From Branchiostoma belcheri (taxonomy: Eukaryota > Chordata > Leptocardii > Amphioxiformes > Branchiostomatidae), in contig NW_017803943.1 in NCBI RefSeq assembly GCF_001625305.1, positions 2,821,732-2,885,731 of the forward strand: 64,000 bases of DNA, read 5' to 3'. Below, one piece after another: positions 25,701-34,123 of the stretch. A program made the translations under genes and the position numbers. The first letter of the stretch is position 1, and each line of letters begins with the position of its first letter. The notes under the pieces were generated by a model. The model was not told where the DNA came from. It worked only from the letters and a program-made list of their open reading frames with translations, and did not search any database.

Positions 25701-26358
25701 ATGCCACACAACCCCACAAATGTCGTAGGAACGCCTGTGCACACTACCTTTACATAATGACTGTACTTCTTTTTTATCATTGTTTTGTCCCTGTTGTCAG
25801 AGGTAATAAGATAAAAATTTTTACTGTTAGCATATACACTGTATTTGTTTTGATCACTAACATTTGATTTGATTTGCAGGTAAGAGCGCGCACTACTCCA
25901 CGGCGAGCAGCAGCAGTGGCTGCAGTGACGGCTCCGAGGAAAGCCTGCTCCCGCACAAAGACGAAACCGGCAACGGAGACGCAACAGACGCCGAGAAGGG
26001 CGACGTGGTCTGGGAGAAGAGAGGCCGGACGGCGAGCACCAACACAACCTCCAGCCACGGCAGCTCCGAGCACGGCTCCGAAGTGGCCGAGTACTCGAAA
26101 GTCGCCGCCGTCGGGGGGAAGTTTAGGGACCTCAACATCAACTACGTCCCTAAAAAAGTGGAGAAGGAGGAGGAGAAGAAGGAGGAGGGTCCTAAGAGCA
26201 GGGGAAGGGACGAGATGGTTGATTTGGACCCGTCCAAACTGATCAGTGTTCATTCTCCGATAGATCTGTCTCCAGATCAGATAAAACATCGGCTCATAGA
26301 CCCCGACAAAATCGTGTACATAGCCAAGGAGCCAGGTCGGGCAGAGGCGGAAGTGTAA
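13765..26358 (+). CDS. Receptor 1: gp130/LIFR-like class I cytokine receptor, 17 coding exons
   Basis: This single-pass surface receptor is predicted to bind a helical cytokine and signal through JAK/STAT. Exons: 13765-13852, 14284-14431, 15323-15474, 18861-19012, 19528-19687, 20032-20120, 20549-20780, 21077-21302, 21527-21603, 21988-22152, 22669-22833, 23279-23557, 23910-24242, 24625-24724, 24922-24985, 25268-25472, 25880-26358. All introns are GT/AG, phases agree throughout, and the sum is 3,114 nt (1,037 residues). Residues 1-29 form a signal peptide. D1 (30-129) is Cys-rich with a C-T-W motif. D2 (130-233) opens with VKPDPPENL and contains W219-S-E-Y-S223, a WSXWS variant. Five FN3 domains follow (234-340, 341-441, 442-551, 552-644, 645-755), then a membrane helix near 763-782. 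The tail has a weak Box1-like LPGA (800-803) and tyrosines 950 and 967 in a module shared with receptor 2. The family call is secure. The exact orthology (gp130, LIFR, Domeless) is not. Confidence 0.88.
14645..14790. repeat. Dispersed repeat shared with 38,120-38,225 (opposite strand)
   Basis: The stretch 'cactgggtcagtctattgaa' followed by 'accagagtgactggt' is the reverse complement, with few changes, of a segment at 38,127-38,170 in receptor 2. Each copy also carries a 'gtcacat(a/g)gcttct' segment nearby and folds partly on itself. Both copies lie in introns of the paralogs but in different introns, so they are separate insertions of one unidentified family. Confidence 0.55.
14943..15185. 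repeat. Tandem duplication, about 119-bp unit
   Basis: Both copies contain 'aacttgacacaattcaga', 'gtacttctg.caggtcgatt' and 'attgaaattgtactt' in the same order. It lies in intron 2 of receptor 1. Confidence 0.7.
16451..16639. repeat. 22-23-bp minisatellite in receptor 1 intron 3
   Basis: About eight and a half copies of a 21-23-bp unit (type GAACACTTGCTGAAAACACTG plus GT) are arranged head to tail. The units vary mainly in the middle. The minus-strand reading stays open in more than one frame across the array. This is a by-product of the repeat, not a gene. Confidence 0.9.
20874..20946. mobile_element. Small palindromic element in receptor 1 intron 7
   Basis: The ends pair as inverted repeats: 'gtcaaaaaagttactcaagc' on the left against 'gcttgggtaactgttttttg' on the right, with a short loop. 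It is compatible with a MITE remnant of about 73 bp. No target duplication is obvious. Confidence 0.6.
21303..21526 (+). other. Receptor 1-specific intron inside FN3 domain 4
   Basis: This 224-bp phase-2 intron splits the codon for an Arg in the R-Y-R-F strand of the fourth extracellular domain. Receptor 2 encodes the same domain in one uninterrupted 303-nt exon. The two flanking exons of receptor 1 (226 and 77 nt) also sum to exactly 303. CTACAGGTT occurs at both exon-intron borders, and the receptor 2 exon has it once at the matching place. Confidence 0.8.
21745..21900 (+). repeat. tRNA-derived SINE with intact Pol III boxes
   Basis: A consensus-like A-box (TGGCTGAGTGG, 21,756-21,766) and a perfect B-box (GGTTCGATTCC, 21,788-21,798) are spaced as in a tRNA gene. 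A non-tRNA body follows, shared with the copies at 880 and 9,490. The acceptor-stem complement is not visible, so this is a SINE head and not a tRNA gene. It lies in receptor 1 intron 9. Confidence 0.65.
22196..22575 (+). repeat. SINE-like element with (GAA)n tail
   Basis: It has an A-box-like 'ttggctcagagtcc' and a B-box 'gggttcgaatacc', and ends in 'gaagaagaagataag'. The GAA-type tail also marks the minus-strand SINE at 25,486-25,720. It lies in receptor 1 intron 10. Confidence 0.5.
24423..24500. repeat. Dispersed repeat 'atctccaagcagat'
   Basis: The segment 'taatctccaagcagatcttt' followed by 'cggtggctgcagagacagta' resembles the ends of the element at 27,361-27,482, where the motif appears in inverted orientation at both ends. 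It lies in receptor 1 intron 13. Confidence 0.45.
25055..25130 (-). repeat. SINE fragment
   Basis: The reverse complement reads 'agaggttgtgggtttgattc' followed by 'ttggcattcctgg', matching the SINE at 9,490-9,735 and at 21,745. It lies in receptor 1 intron 15. Confidence 0.55.
25473..25879 (+). other. Receptor 1-specific intron in the cytoplasmic tail
   Basis: This 407-bp phase-1 intron precedes the K-S-A-H-Y-S segment of the tail. Receptor 2 encodes the same region (A-H-Y-S-V-G-G) inside a single 663-nt exon. CAGGTAA occurs at both borders, and a minus-strand SINE fills much of the interior. Confidence 0.75.
25486..25720 (-). repeat. tRNA-derived SINE inside the receptor 1-specific tail intron
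   Basis: Read on the minus strand, an A-box-like 'atagcggcagagtg' and a B-box 'gggttctaaccc' precede a body of about 150 bases ending in a (GAA)n run. It differs in body from the SINEs at 9.5 and 21.7 kb, so at least two SINE families are present. Confidence 0.65.
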
Positions 26359-26580
26359 AAAGGATGAAGGTGGTGGTAATTTATGGGCGGGGACTTAACT
26401 TGTTGTGGATTATGTGCATAATGTATACAATATGAACTGGATTGTTTTGATAAACCTGAAAAATTTGATTCCGAAGAAGAATTTCAGTTTTTTTTTCTTT
26501 TTCTCCTTTTCAACACATTGTTTGAAACTCCCAAAATTTAATTCTCAAGAAATCATGGTCACTTACTTGAAAATTCTAAG

Positions 26581-26586
26581 AATAAA
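26581..26586 (+). terminator. Candidate poly(A) signal of receptor 1
   Basis: This is the first canonical AATAAA after the stop codon at 26,356-26,358, and it is followed by AT-rich sequence. Later AATAAA motifs (for example near 27,990) could serve longer transcripts. Confidence 0.45.
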
Positions 26587-27360
26587 CAAAAATCCTTTTT
26601 GCAATTAATTACTATCTGGTACTACTAAAAATTGATGTTGCAGCTTTCTAAATTAAAGACTCAATGACCACAAATTCTATTTTCACACTGTCGACAATCA
26701 GAATATGATATATAGAAATCTGATATTGCTTGAGAACATTGTCTTCAAAAGAGTTGAAAAAGAATTTTAGAATACTACTAAACAGAGCTAACAAAAAAGT
26801 TGTAATTTGCAAGGAATCATTGCAAGCAAATTAAAGTTACATGTATGTGAGTAAGAACAGATTGTATACATCAGGGTTTAGACGTTTGTTGTATAGTTGT
26901 AAATATGTGAGAGCTAGTGGACTGCCAACTCTCACATCATGTAAATAGAGAGTACTTGTATTTTTCGGTGTATACAGAGCTATTATATGTAGAGGAGAGC
27001 TTTCAATTGGAAGAGAAGAGATACTGTCATCTTATACCATGATTGTTAATGGTCTATTACACTAGCCGTGCATTTGTTAGGACCATGAATGTGGACCATG
27101 AAGCATTATAGTTGTTCTGTCAAAACCACTCAAAATGTTGTATTGAAACCCTTTTATTGTTAAATGTGTATCAACTAAACAGACTTAACCTGGTACATGC
27201 TAGTTGATGAAGGTCAATCTTCCAGATCATTAGTTGTTATAGATGTACATTGTACTTTCCAGTGAAGTCTGGTTACAAGGTAATACAATGTTCGTGCATA
27301 GGAAGCATGTTGGCTTAATAGGGACTGTGCCAGTATTACATGTGGAAGTACAAGTAAATA

Positions 27361-27482
27361 ATCTCCAAGCAGATTTTGGGAGAGGCTACATGTCAATCCC
27401 AGCTGGAGGTAGTTTGTCACAGAAAAGGGCATCTAGGAATTCGTAAGGATTTAGACTCCCCTTAACATCTGCTTGGAGATCA
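27361..27482. mobile_element. Short inverted-repeat element
   Basis: The ends read 'aatctccaagcagat' and 'atctgcttggagatcat', an imperfect inverted pair about 120 bases apart. The same motif occurs at 24,423. It is probably a MITE remnant. Confidence 0.5.
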
Positions 27483-28135
27483 TGAGTTAAGTCTTTAGGA
27501 AAGTGTTCACAGCTGCACATTGTACATAAATGTATATATAAATATATGTCAAATGAGTTCCATACATGTATGTTACAACCATTTCATAGGCTCATAGTGA
27601 ATGTTACGTATGTCAGTGAAATTAACACTACTGCCTCAATCTCATGAAGAATTATTCTGTATTTAATAGACGTACATTTTCTTGTTTACATAGACGTTAG
27701 AGAAAATGTGATCATGAAATGAGAAGTTTGTTGTATGTGTGCATGTTCATCAGTTCATCGCTTTACCGGCTATACAAACCTAAGTGTCTTCAACTGAAAG
27801 ACACCTGATATGTCTTCTACTTTTTATGTTGTAGAAGGTTGCTAGGTCATTAACACCTTGGTACTGTAAATGTGTTTACGGCGGTCAAATTCTGAGGTAG
27901 GAGGGAAAAGGCAGTTTTGAAGTTTACAGTTGAAGCAATTCTGTAGCACAGTAGGATTTCAAAGCACAATATCCGAACCTAAACTGCAAAAATAAACCAC
28001 TGAAAACATTTCACCATTTACAGTATTATGGATGGTAAAGATGTCACTAACATTTCAGTTCTACTCCCTATCCCTACCAGTATTATTTATGTGTTTTATG
28101 GTATGGGATGCATTGATCTATGAAAAATGACCTTA

Positions 28136-28515
28136 GGCCACACCAATTTAATTTGTTGGTTCTCGGATTCGCCTCTTTGTTTTTTTCTGATTTGCAAAAA
28201 AAAAAAAAAAATTTGATTCTGGTCCTGAATCAACTGAAAAATGCTCATGTTTTGCCCCTAAGCAGTTGAGGAAAGTCCTTTTCTTCCTAGTTGTTACAGT
28301 TTTCCCATCTATCATTGCAGTGGTTTGATTAAAAGTTCAAAATTCAATGTTTAAATTTTAACCCAGCCTTTTGTGTTGACTTCATGGCTCATTTTGTAGC
28401 ATTTAAGCCTATAATAGGATGCCTAGACCTGTTTTTATTTTTATTTTTTTTCGCCCTGTCGCTTCATATTTTTTCTGGAAAAATCCGAGAACCAACAAAT
28501 TAAATTGGTGTGGCC
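28136..28515. mobile_element. PIF/Harbinger-like MITE, copy 2
   Basis: The 380-bp element has the same GGCCACACCAATTTAATTT termini as copy 1 and is flanked by TTA on both sides (28,133-28,135 and 28,516-28,518). The inner inverted repeats read 'ggttctcggatt' and 'aatccgagaacc', diverged from copy 1 but complementary within this copy. This suggests it derives from a different source subfamily. Confidence 0.8.
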
Positions 28516-28874
28516 TTAATTAAGCTTAATTAAGGCAATAGACTACCATCAGATGAATGCTGCAGACATAAAGATATGTGTACTTGTAAAAGTGCCTGTT
28601 GTTGCTACAAAGAGAAGAGAAGGCTACCAGGCTGTGTTGTAGAGAGATGTATATGTGATTGTAAATTTGCCCTTGTGAGTAAATAGAAATGGTAGTTCAA
28701 ACAAACCGTGTCTTTGTCTTTTTTTGATCCACGTTTAGCTTTGCCATTAGGTTAGCTATTCTTCCAGTGGTCCATTACATAAAACAATACAATACAACTG
28801 CCACACAATAACTGCCACACAAACACATGGTAACAATAATACTTAACCCTTGTCCTGCTGGCATTTTTCAGTAA

Positions 28875-29046
28875 TTTAATAAAGTTCAAAATTCATTGTT
28901 AAAATATTAACCCAGCCATTTGTGTTGACTTCATGGTATTTGGGTCTATAATAGGACGCCTAGACCTGTTTTTATTTTTTTTGGCCCTGTTGCTTCATAT
29001 CTTTTCTGAAAAAATCCGAGAACCAACAAATTAAATTGGTGTGGCC
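28875..29046. mobile_element. PIF/Harbinger-like MITE, copy 3 (left end missing)
   Basis: The right half matches copy 2 closely, ends in AATTGGTGTGGCC, and is followed by TTA. The left terminal repeat is absent, so the copy is truncated. Confidence 0.7.
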
Positions 29047-29259
29047 TTATCATATTTAATACAAGAAAGTAATGTAACATTCAAGTACATTACATTCATT
29101 CAAATATATTAACTGTTACATTCATTAAATATAACAGTTAATAATATACTTTATACAACTGTCATAATACGTCAGCATAAAAACTGGCAAAAAGGGTAGT
29201 TTGCTCAATTAAACTTACATAATAAAGTAGTATTAAATCGTTGTTATTATCATATTTAA

Positions 29260-29412
29260 TACGCCCCGCCCCCACACCTTGTTTTGCCCGTCAGCAGTGA
29301 CGTCAGAGCCAGAAGGGCGTGACTCATTCTGCCACGTCACGTGACTATCGTTTCCGGCATGGCGGACGGACTGGGGTGTTCTTTTGACGAGTGAAAATCT
29401 TCCGAAGTTGCG
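29260..29412 (+). promoter_or_regulatory. Candidate promoter and non-coding first exon of receptor 2
   Basis: This CpG-rich island sits in AT-rich surroundings and contains a GC box (CCCCGCCCCC), a full CRE (TGACGTCA near 29,298), an AP-1 site (TGACTCA), an E-box (CACGTG) and a YY1-type start motif (gcATGGCGGac near 29,359). A strong donor, gttgcg|gtgagt, ends an exon at 29,412. The next suitable acceptor is ttcag at 34,051-34,055, before the receptor 2 start exon. The link is inferred. Confidence 0.45.
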
Positions 29413-30691
29413 GTGAGTTTTCCCTCCTTTTGACCACTCCAACACAACCTCAAGGCGCGATCCACGAACTTGAGAAGGACTTAGAAACCAGACCTCGCGG
29501 CGGGTGGGGTGTTGAAAAGTTTTAGCAGCTTTGAGAGGCGTCCTAAATATGGTAATCACCTTGTAGTACGGAGAAGCGATACTATGGTTCTACGTTGTTA
29601 TTCACTAACCGTGACCATGGGCGATTTATTTGCCAGGATTTTGTACTACAAAATAACCGTCTTAACACGGTCCAAACTGTCATTATTGCTGTCGATTCTG
29701 CTGTCTAGTATCACAAGGGTCTGTTTTTGTTGGACCGTTACGTCTCAGGCCCCTTTTTGCCCCGAGGAATCGTCTTAAGATGGGACGATACCCATACCTG
29801 AGTTTGTCGTTTTGTTTGCACGCTTAATTGCACCATTTAAGGGGGGAGGCTCTGACACGTATGAAAACACCTTTGAACGTACAGAATTCTTTTGTAGATG
29901 TCTGCGTATGGCAAATTTAAGGTAAATATGGAACTGACAACAAGGGACGGCCCCCACAGCTGTTTTGGTTTTACTTCCTCAAACTCCGTCCCCAGTGGCT
30001 GTGGCTATAAAGCTTTGGCCGCAGCTTATCAAATTTCAAATCTACACACAAAAATGCGTCAGCAAATTAGCAGAAAAACACTATTGCCTTTCAATGATGA
30101 TATTTTTCATGAACAAAACGCATTATTTAGGAGCTTTTGTATTTAAATTCAGGTTATTTTAAAGATGGGAGTAGATAAAGGATTAAATGACCGAAGATGG
30201 GGCTTCTTGGAACCCTGGTCAGGCTAGTACATGTGGTGTTGATATCAGGGGGCAAGGGGCACTAGTCCCACTGAAGGACTTCTGTAAATAATATTCTCCA
30301 CCTTCGACATTCATAAATAAATAAAACTTTTTTGTGAAATCTTTATGGCCAGTTGGTTGTTAGGTGGTTCCGTTTTTCCTCAAAGCCTATTTAATTACAT
30401 GGATGTCTGTTTGTACCCGGTATGGACGAAATGCCTACCTGTTTGAGTAAGGTACTAAGGAGGCCAGCGGGTGTGTTTTGAGTGTTTTGTTTGTTTGTGT
30501 GTGGGTGTAGGGTTTACTTTCCACCTGCACTTGTAGAACAATAGCCGCATTTGCAAATACTGTACAGTGACTGACTGTATCTCCTTAAGTAAAGTTGACC
30601 ACTGTCTGATCTGCTATTCAAGAATGAATTCTTTAAAATGTTTTTGATATTTTTTTCTTATATAATGAAACCTGGTGACCATAATTTCTCC

Positions 30692-30798
30692 TAGCCAAGA
30701 TGCCAGACCCATATATAGCACACTGGGCCCAAAGTAATATCCTGCACACTGGGATATTAATTTGGGCCCAGTGTGCTATGGGTATGGCATCCAGGCTA
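30692..30798. mobile_element. TAGCC...GGCTA palindromic element, copy 1
   Basis: The left half, 'tagccaagatgccagaccca' then 'tagcacactgggccca', is the inverted complement of the right half, 'tgggcccagtgtgcta' then 'tgggtatggcatccaggcta'. The element is almost entirely arm, as in a foldback MITE. Related copies lie at 34,848-35,015 and 39,611-39,687, with a partial one near 31,040-31,070. Confidence 0.65.
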
Positions 30799-31394
30799 CC
30801 AAATTTCTCAATGGGTCGGGCAGTTTTGGAGTGTTTCGGCTGTTTGGCACAGGCCTTTCTCATGGCAGTCAATTTTTCTAGCCAGCCTTTCTCACTACTG
30901 CAGTCCTGTAGTTTGGATGTATACATTGTAACTTGGATGCGAGTCATGTTCAACTTTTCCGTTTCCTTCGTATAGCTTGAGAAAAAGCTGTTAGTACACA
31001 CAGCACACAGTAGACCAAAAGTTATCCAGTGTTCACAAGTGGGCCTAATGTGCTGTGGATCTGGCACCCAGGCTGTTAGTACTCTAAGAAATTTCCAAAT
31101 TGAAGTTTAAGTCCACTTGGAAACTAACTTACTCAAGAGTTGTTCTGGGAGGTCTGGTGGTCCTATAATCGTACAATCGGCTCCTTCAGTCCTGCTAAGT
31201 GTCCCTGTGCTTGTGTTGCCTGTAATCAACACAACACAATCCCCTATATCCTGATCCAATCACACTGTTTAGTCAGATCACACCTGTAAGGTTACCTTGG
31301 AACCAAAACCTGCTTTGGCTTAGCTTGGTGATGTGTGAGCTCCAAGTATATGTTGGAAAGGAAATTCAAAAGCAGAATGTTTTCTTGTTGTCCA

Positions 31395-31600
31395 TTTTTG
31401 AGGGCCTGCATAGGGGGTAGTGATTACGAATTACGCAAAATTCACCGCCGATTTAGAGCTGAATATGAACAGTTACGCGCTGCAGCTTATGTGCTGATTA
31501 TGAATTCCAACGATTTTGGGTGGCTGCCTATGGATTACGAAGACTGAAAAGGCCTGATTACGCCTTACGAAAAAGGGGCATGCCGGCCCCCATTTTTCTG
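31395..31600. mobile_element. MITE-like segment, related ends at 58,258-58,533
   Basis: The ends read 'tttttgagggcctgcat' and 'ggggcatgccggcccccatt', an imperfect inverted pair. The segment at 58.3 kb has matching ends ('tttcagggtctgcatgg' and 'cggcatgcagaccccatttt') and a shared inner 'gattacgc' motif. The interior differs. Confidence 0.4.
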
Positions 31601-33289
31601 CATACAGGTGCATACCATGAAAATCACTTACATCATTGTAAGTCCAGGTCCAAAGTACCTGAACATCAATGTACCAGTTCTGTACATGAAAAGCATACTA
31701 TGCAGGCTCTACTATAAGCCTCCCTTGACTGGTGATTCAAAAAGAAGAAGAAAATGCCTGTTAAAAATCCATCTCTACATAGAAAACTGAACATTTTTTC
31801 CAAGTAACATTAGAACGTCGCTGACCAGACTGCCCATGGTTTTCTAATAATAGAAAACCACAGTAGCCATTTTTATCAAATTTATGTCAGCTTGACTCAA
31901 TTAATTATGTAGGACAGGTTTTTTTATCTAGATTGATAACAGGTGTAATTTGTAATATGATACTATAAAGTCATTTATTTTTGTGGGCACTTAATTTTCT
32001 GGTAGGAAGGGAAAGAAGGTTCATGGTTGAAACAAGGTACTAGTATTATAAAAATTGGAAAACAAGCTCATATTCAAAGTTTCATGATTTTGTGTTGGGA
32101 AGGTGCACAAAAACTGAATAAAGCTACTGCATATATTTGAAAATTTTCGTGCTTGATAGAAGGTACAAGTAGTTTCATTTGGTAAAAAAACAACAGGTAA
32201 ATGATCCCTTCTCATGCAAAAGTAAAAATTTCTCTATACTCATACAATGAAATAGTGTAGAAATTACTAGACTTTGGAAAATTGTATGCTTCAAACTCAT
32301 AGATTCTATCACATCCATTTAGCAGTTGTATTGATTGAAAAATAACACGTTGTATCCAAGCTTCCACCCAAAGTGCTTCTGACAAAAACTCCTTTGTTCC
32401 AAAGTTCAGGGACACTGCCCAACAACATGGGATTTTGTGCACTGAAAGAAGAAAAGGAACAAAGAGAATGGAGAATTTGTATGGAACATGTTGCCCTGTG
32501 TATTCCCCTAGGTTTCCAACTTGATAAAAGCAGTGATAAACATGGTTTCATTGGGATCTGTGATGCCTCCTCAGGTACTGGTGTTTCTATTCTTATGGCC
32601 TATCCAAGAAACAGAAGACCCACACAGCATGTATTTCTTAGTAGTAGCACTGAGTTGGTTTGGCCCAACTTTCAGGACAATTATTCCGACTTCCTGTTGC
32701 GGGCTGCTGCTTCCCTTTTTTAAACCCAACTGACTGTGTGGGATTGGGGGTTTAAAGGGATCTGGTGAGGCAGAACCTTTTTCCTTGTGGTTAGAAATGC
32801 CACAAATGACCTGTCGGCAGTGAGATATGGCATTCCCGATAACCTTGTATGACCTTAAAGTACAAAATGTCAACATGTAGGTAGTGTACATAATACATAG
32901 ACCAGCTTTTGTTAGCAAATTGTAAAGAATTGTGGGGAATTTTTTTTGAGTTTCAGTTTCAGTAATGAAGGAAAAAGGGATACAATGTAAAGATAAAGCA
33001 ATTTTTACATTCTATCCATGTTTTCAGACTTTAGATTAGAAAGTAATGTCTGCATATATTTCCTCTTTTCCCTGTTCACAAATTTGTCCTTTGTCTGTGG
33101 TTCCCATAGGACTGTTCCATCGAAATGAAGGGGTGGCATGGTCACGCCTGAATTTTTCTCTTCAGGAAAGCTAAAAGGGAAGGATGAGTAAGCAACATCT
33201 TAATATGGCAAGAAGGGCTTCAATTACCATTAACGTGAAGAATGAGTCATGACAAAATTAAATAGGCACCTCCTTGTGAACATTTTATC

Positions 33290-33485
33290 AAGGGAAACTC
33301 ACAAATAAAAATTGGAACTTTTCTATATGTTTTTCTCAAACATTGCTAAGGCTTCAAAAAGGTTAGAATTGGAGAAATGAAGAAATCAAATACAGACACT
33401 CCTCTCTAAACATTTTATAATATGTAGGGGAAACTCACAAAAGATGGAACAAGAGAGCTTTTCATATGTCTTTTTTCAGGCATCG
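33290..33485. repeat. Diverged tandem duplication, about 130-bp unit
   Basis: Both copies contain 'aacattttat', 'gggaaactcacaaa', 'atatgt(t/c)ttttt' and 'ca(a/t)(a/c)cattgct'-type segments in the same order. It is old and imperfect. Confidence 0.45.
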
Positions 33486-34123
33486 CTGCAGGGTTGGACC
33501 TATTGCCCACTTGCCCAAGATTTTTGAAAACGTGTCCAACCCTGCGCTAATATTTCCCAAACATTGGGAGCTGGCGCTGTTATCCGGTAGTTCAGAGAAA
33601 AGGAGGGGATGTCCCACTCCAGCGGTCTTGCTGATTTTACTGACAAGATCTAGACAAGATGGTATCTTATTGCAGGAAATACAGTGCAACTGGGCAAGCT
33701 TAACTTGGCAGCTATCCATGTGTAACTCTCCCTAAGTATGCCTGCATTTTTGCCGCAGACCACTAGGTGGCAGCTGATATCTGTTGATGTTACGTGGTAT
33801 CTAATGTTAGTTGTTTTTGTGACTGATAGTGAAACCTGTTATGATTTCACCTTCGTCTATGGGTGCCGCCATGTTTTTTTCCCAGCATGCTAAGGGAGCA
33901 TTGTATGATGGGAAGGAGTGTCGCCATTTTGGATTTGAAGTAATTACTTTTAGGGAACAAAACATGGGGGCGCAAACATGGCAATGTCACCTTGTCTTTT
34001 TGTTGTTGAACATTGTGGAAAGTGGAAGTTTTTATTTGTTGTGGTCTTGTTTCAGGAAATGCAACTGAAACCCTGCGCTGGGCGAGCTTGGCAGTTTCCT
34101 CACCAGTCCTTTCACCAATCACG

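Larger units (their letters stand above)
26359..28135. other. Receptor 1 3' UTR and downstream flank
   Basis: The sequence is AT-rich without a supported reading frame. A poly(A) signal candidate lies at 26,581-26,586, 223 bases after the stop codon. It also holds the inverted element at 27,361-27,482. Confidence 0.5.
29413..34055 (+). other. Probable 5' UTR intron of receptor 2
   Basis: No coding exon is recognised. It contains a palindromic element at 30,692-30,798, a MITE-like segment at 31,395-31,600 and a diverged duplication near 33,290-33,485. The 116-codon open frame at 32,373-32,723 has no splice context or family resemblance and is treated as chance. The intron call depends on the proposed first exon at 29.3 kb. 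Confidence 0.4.

Noticed and set aside
32373-32723. 116-codon open frame on the + strand
   Set aside because: It has no splice sites or recognisable domain and lies within what is probably a 5' UTR intron.
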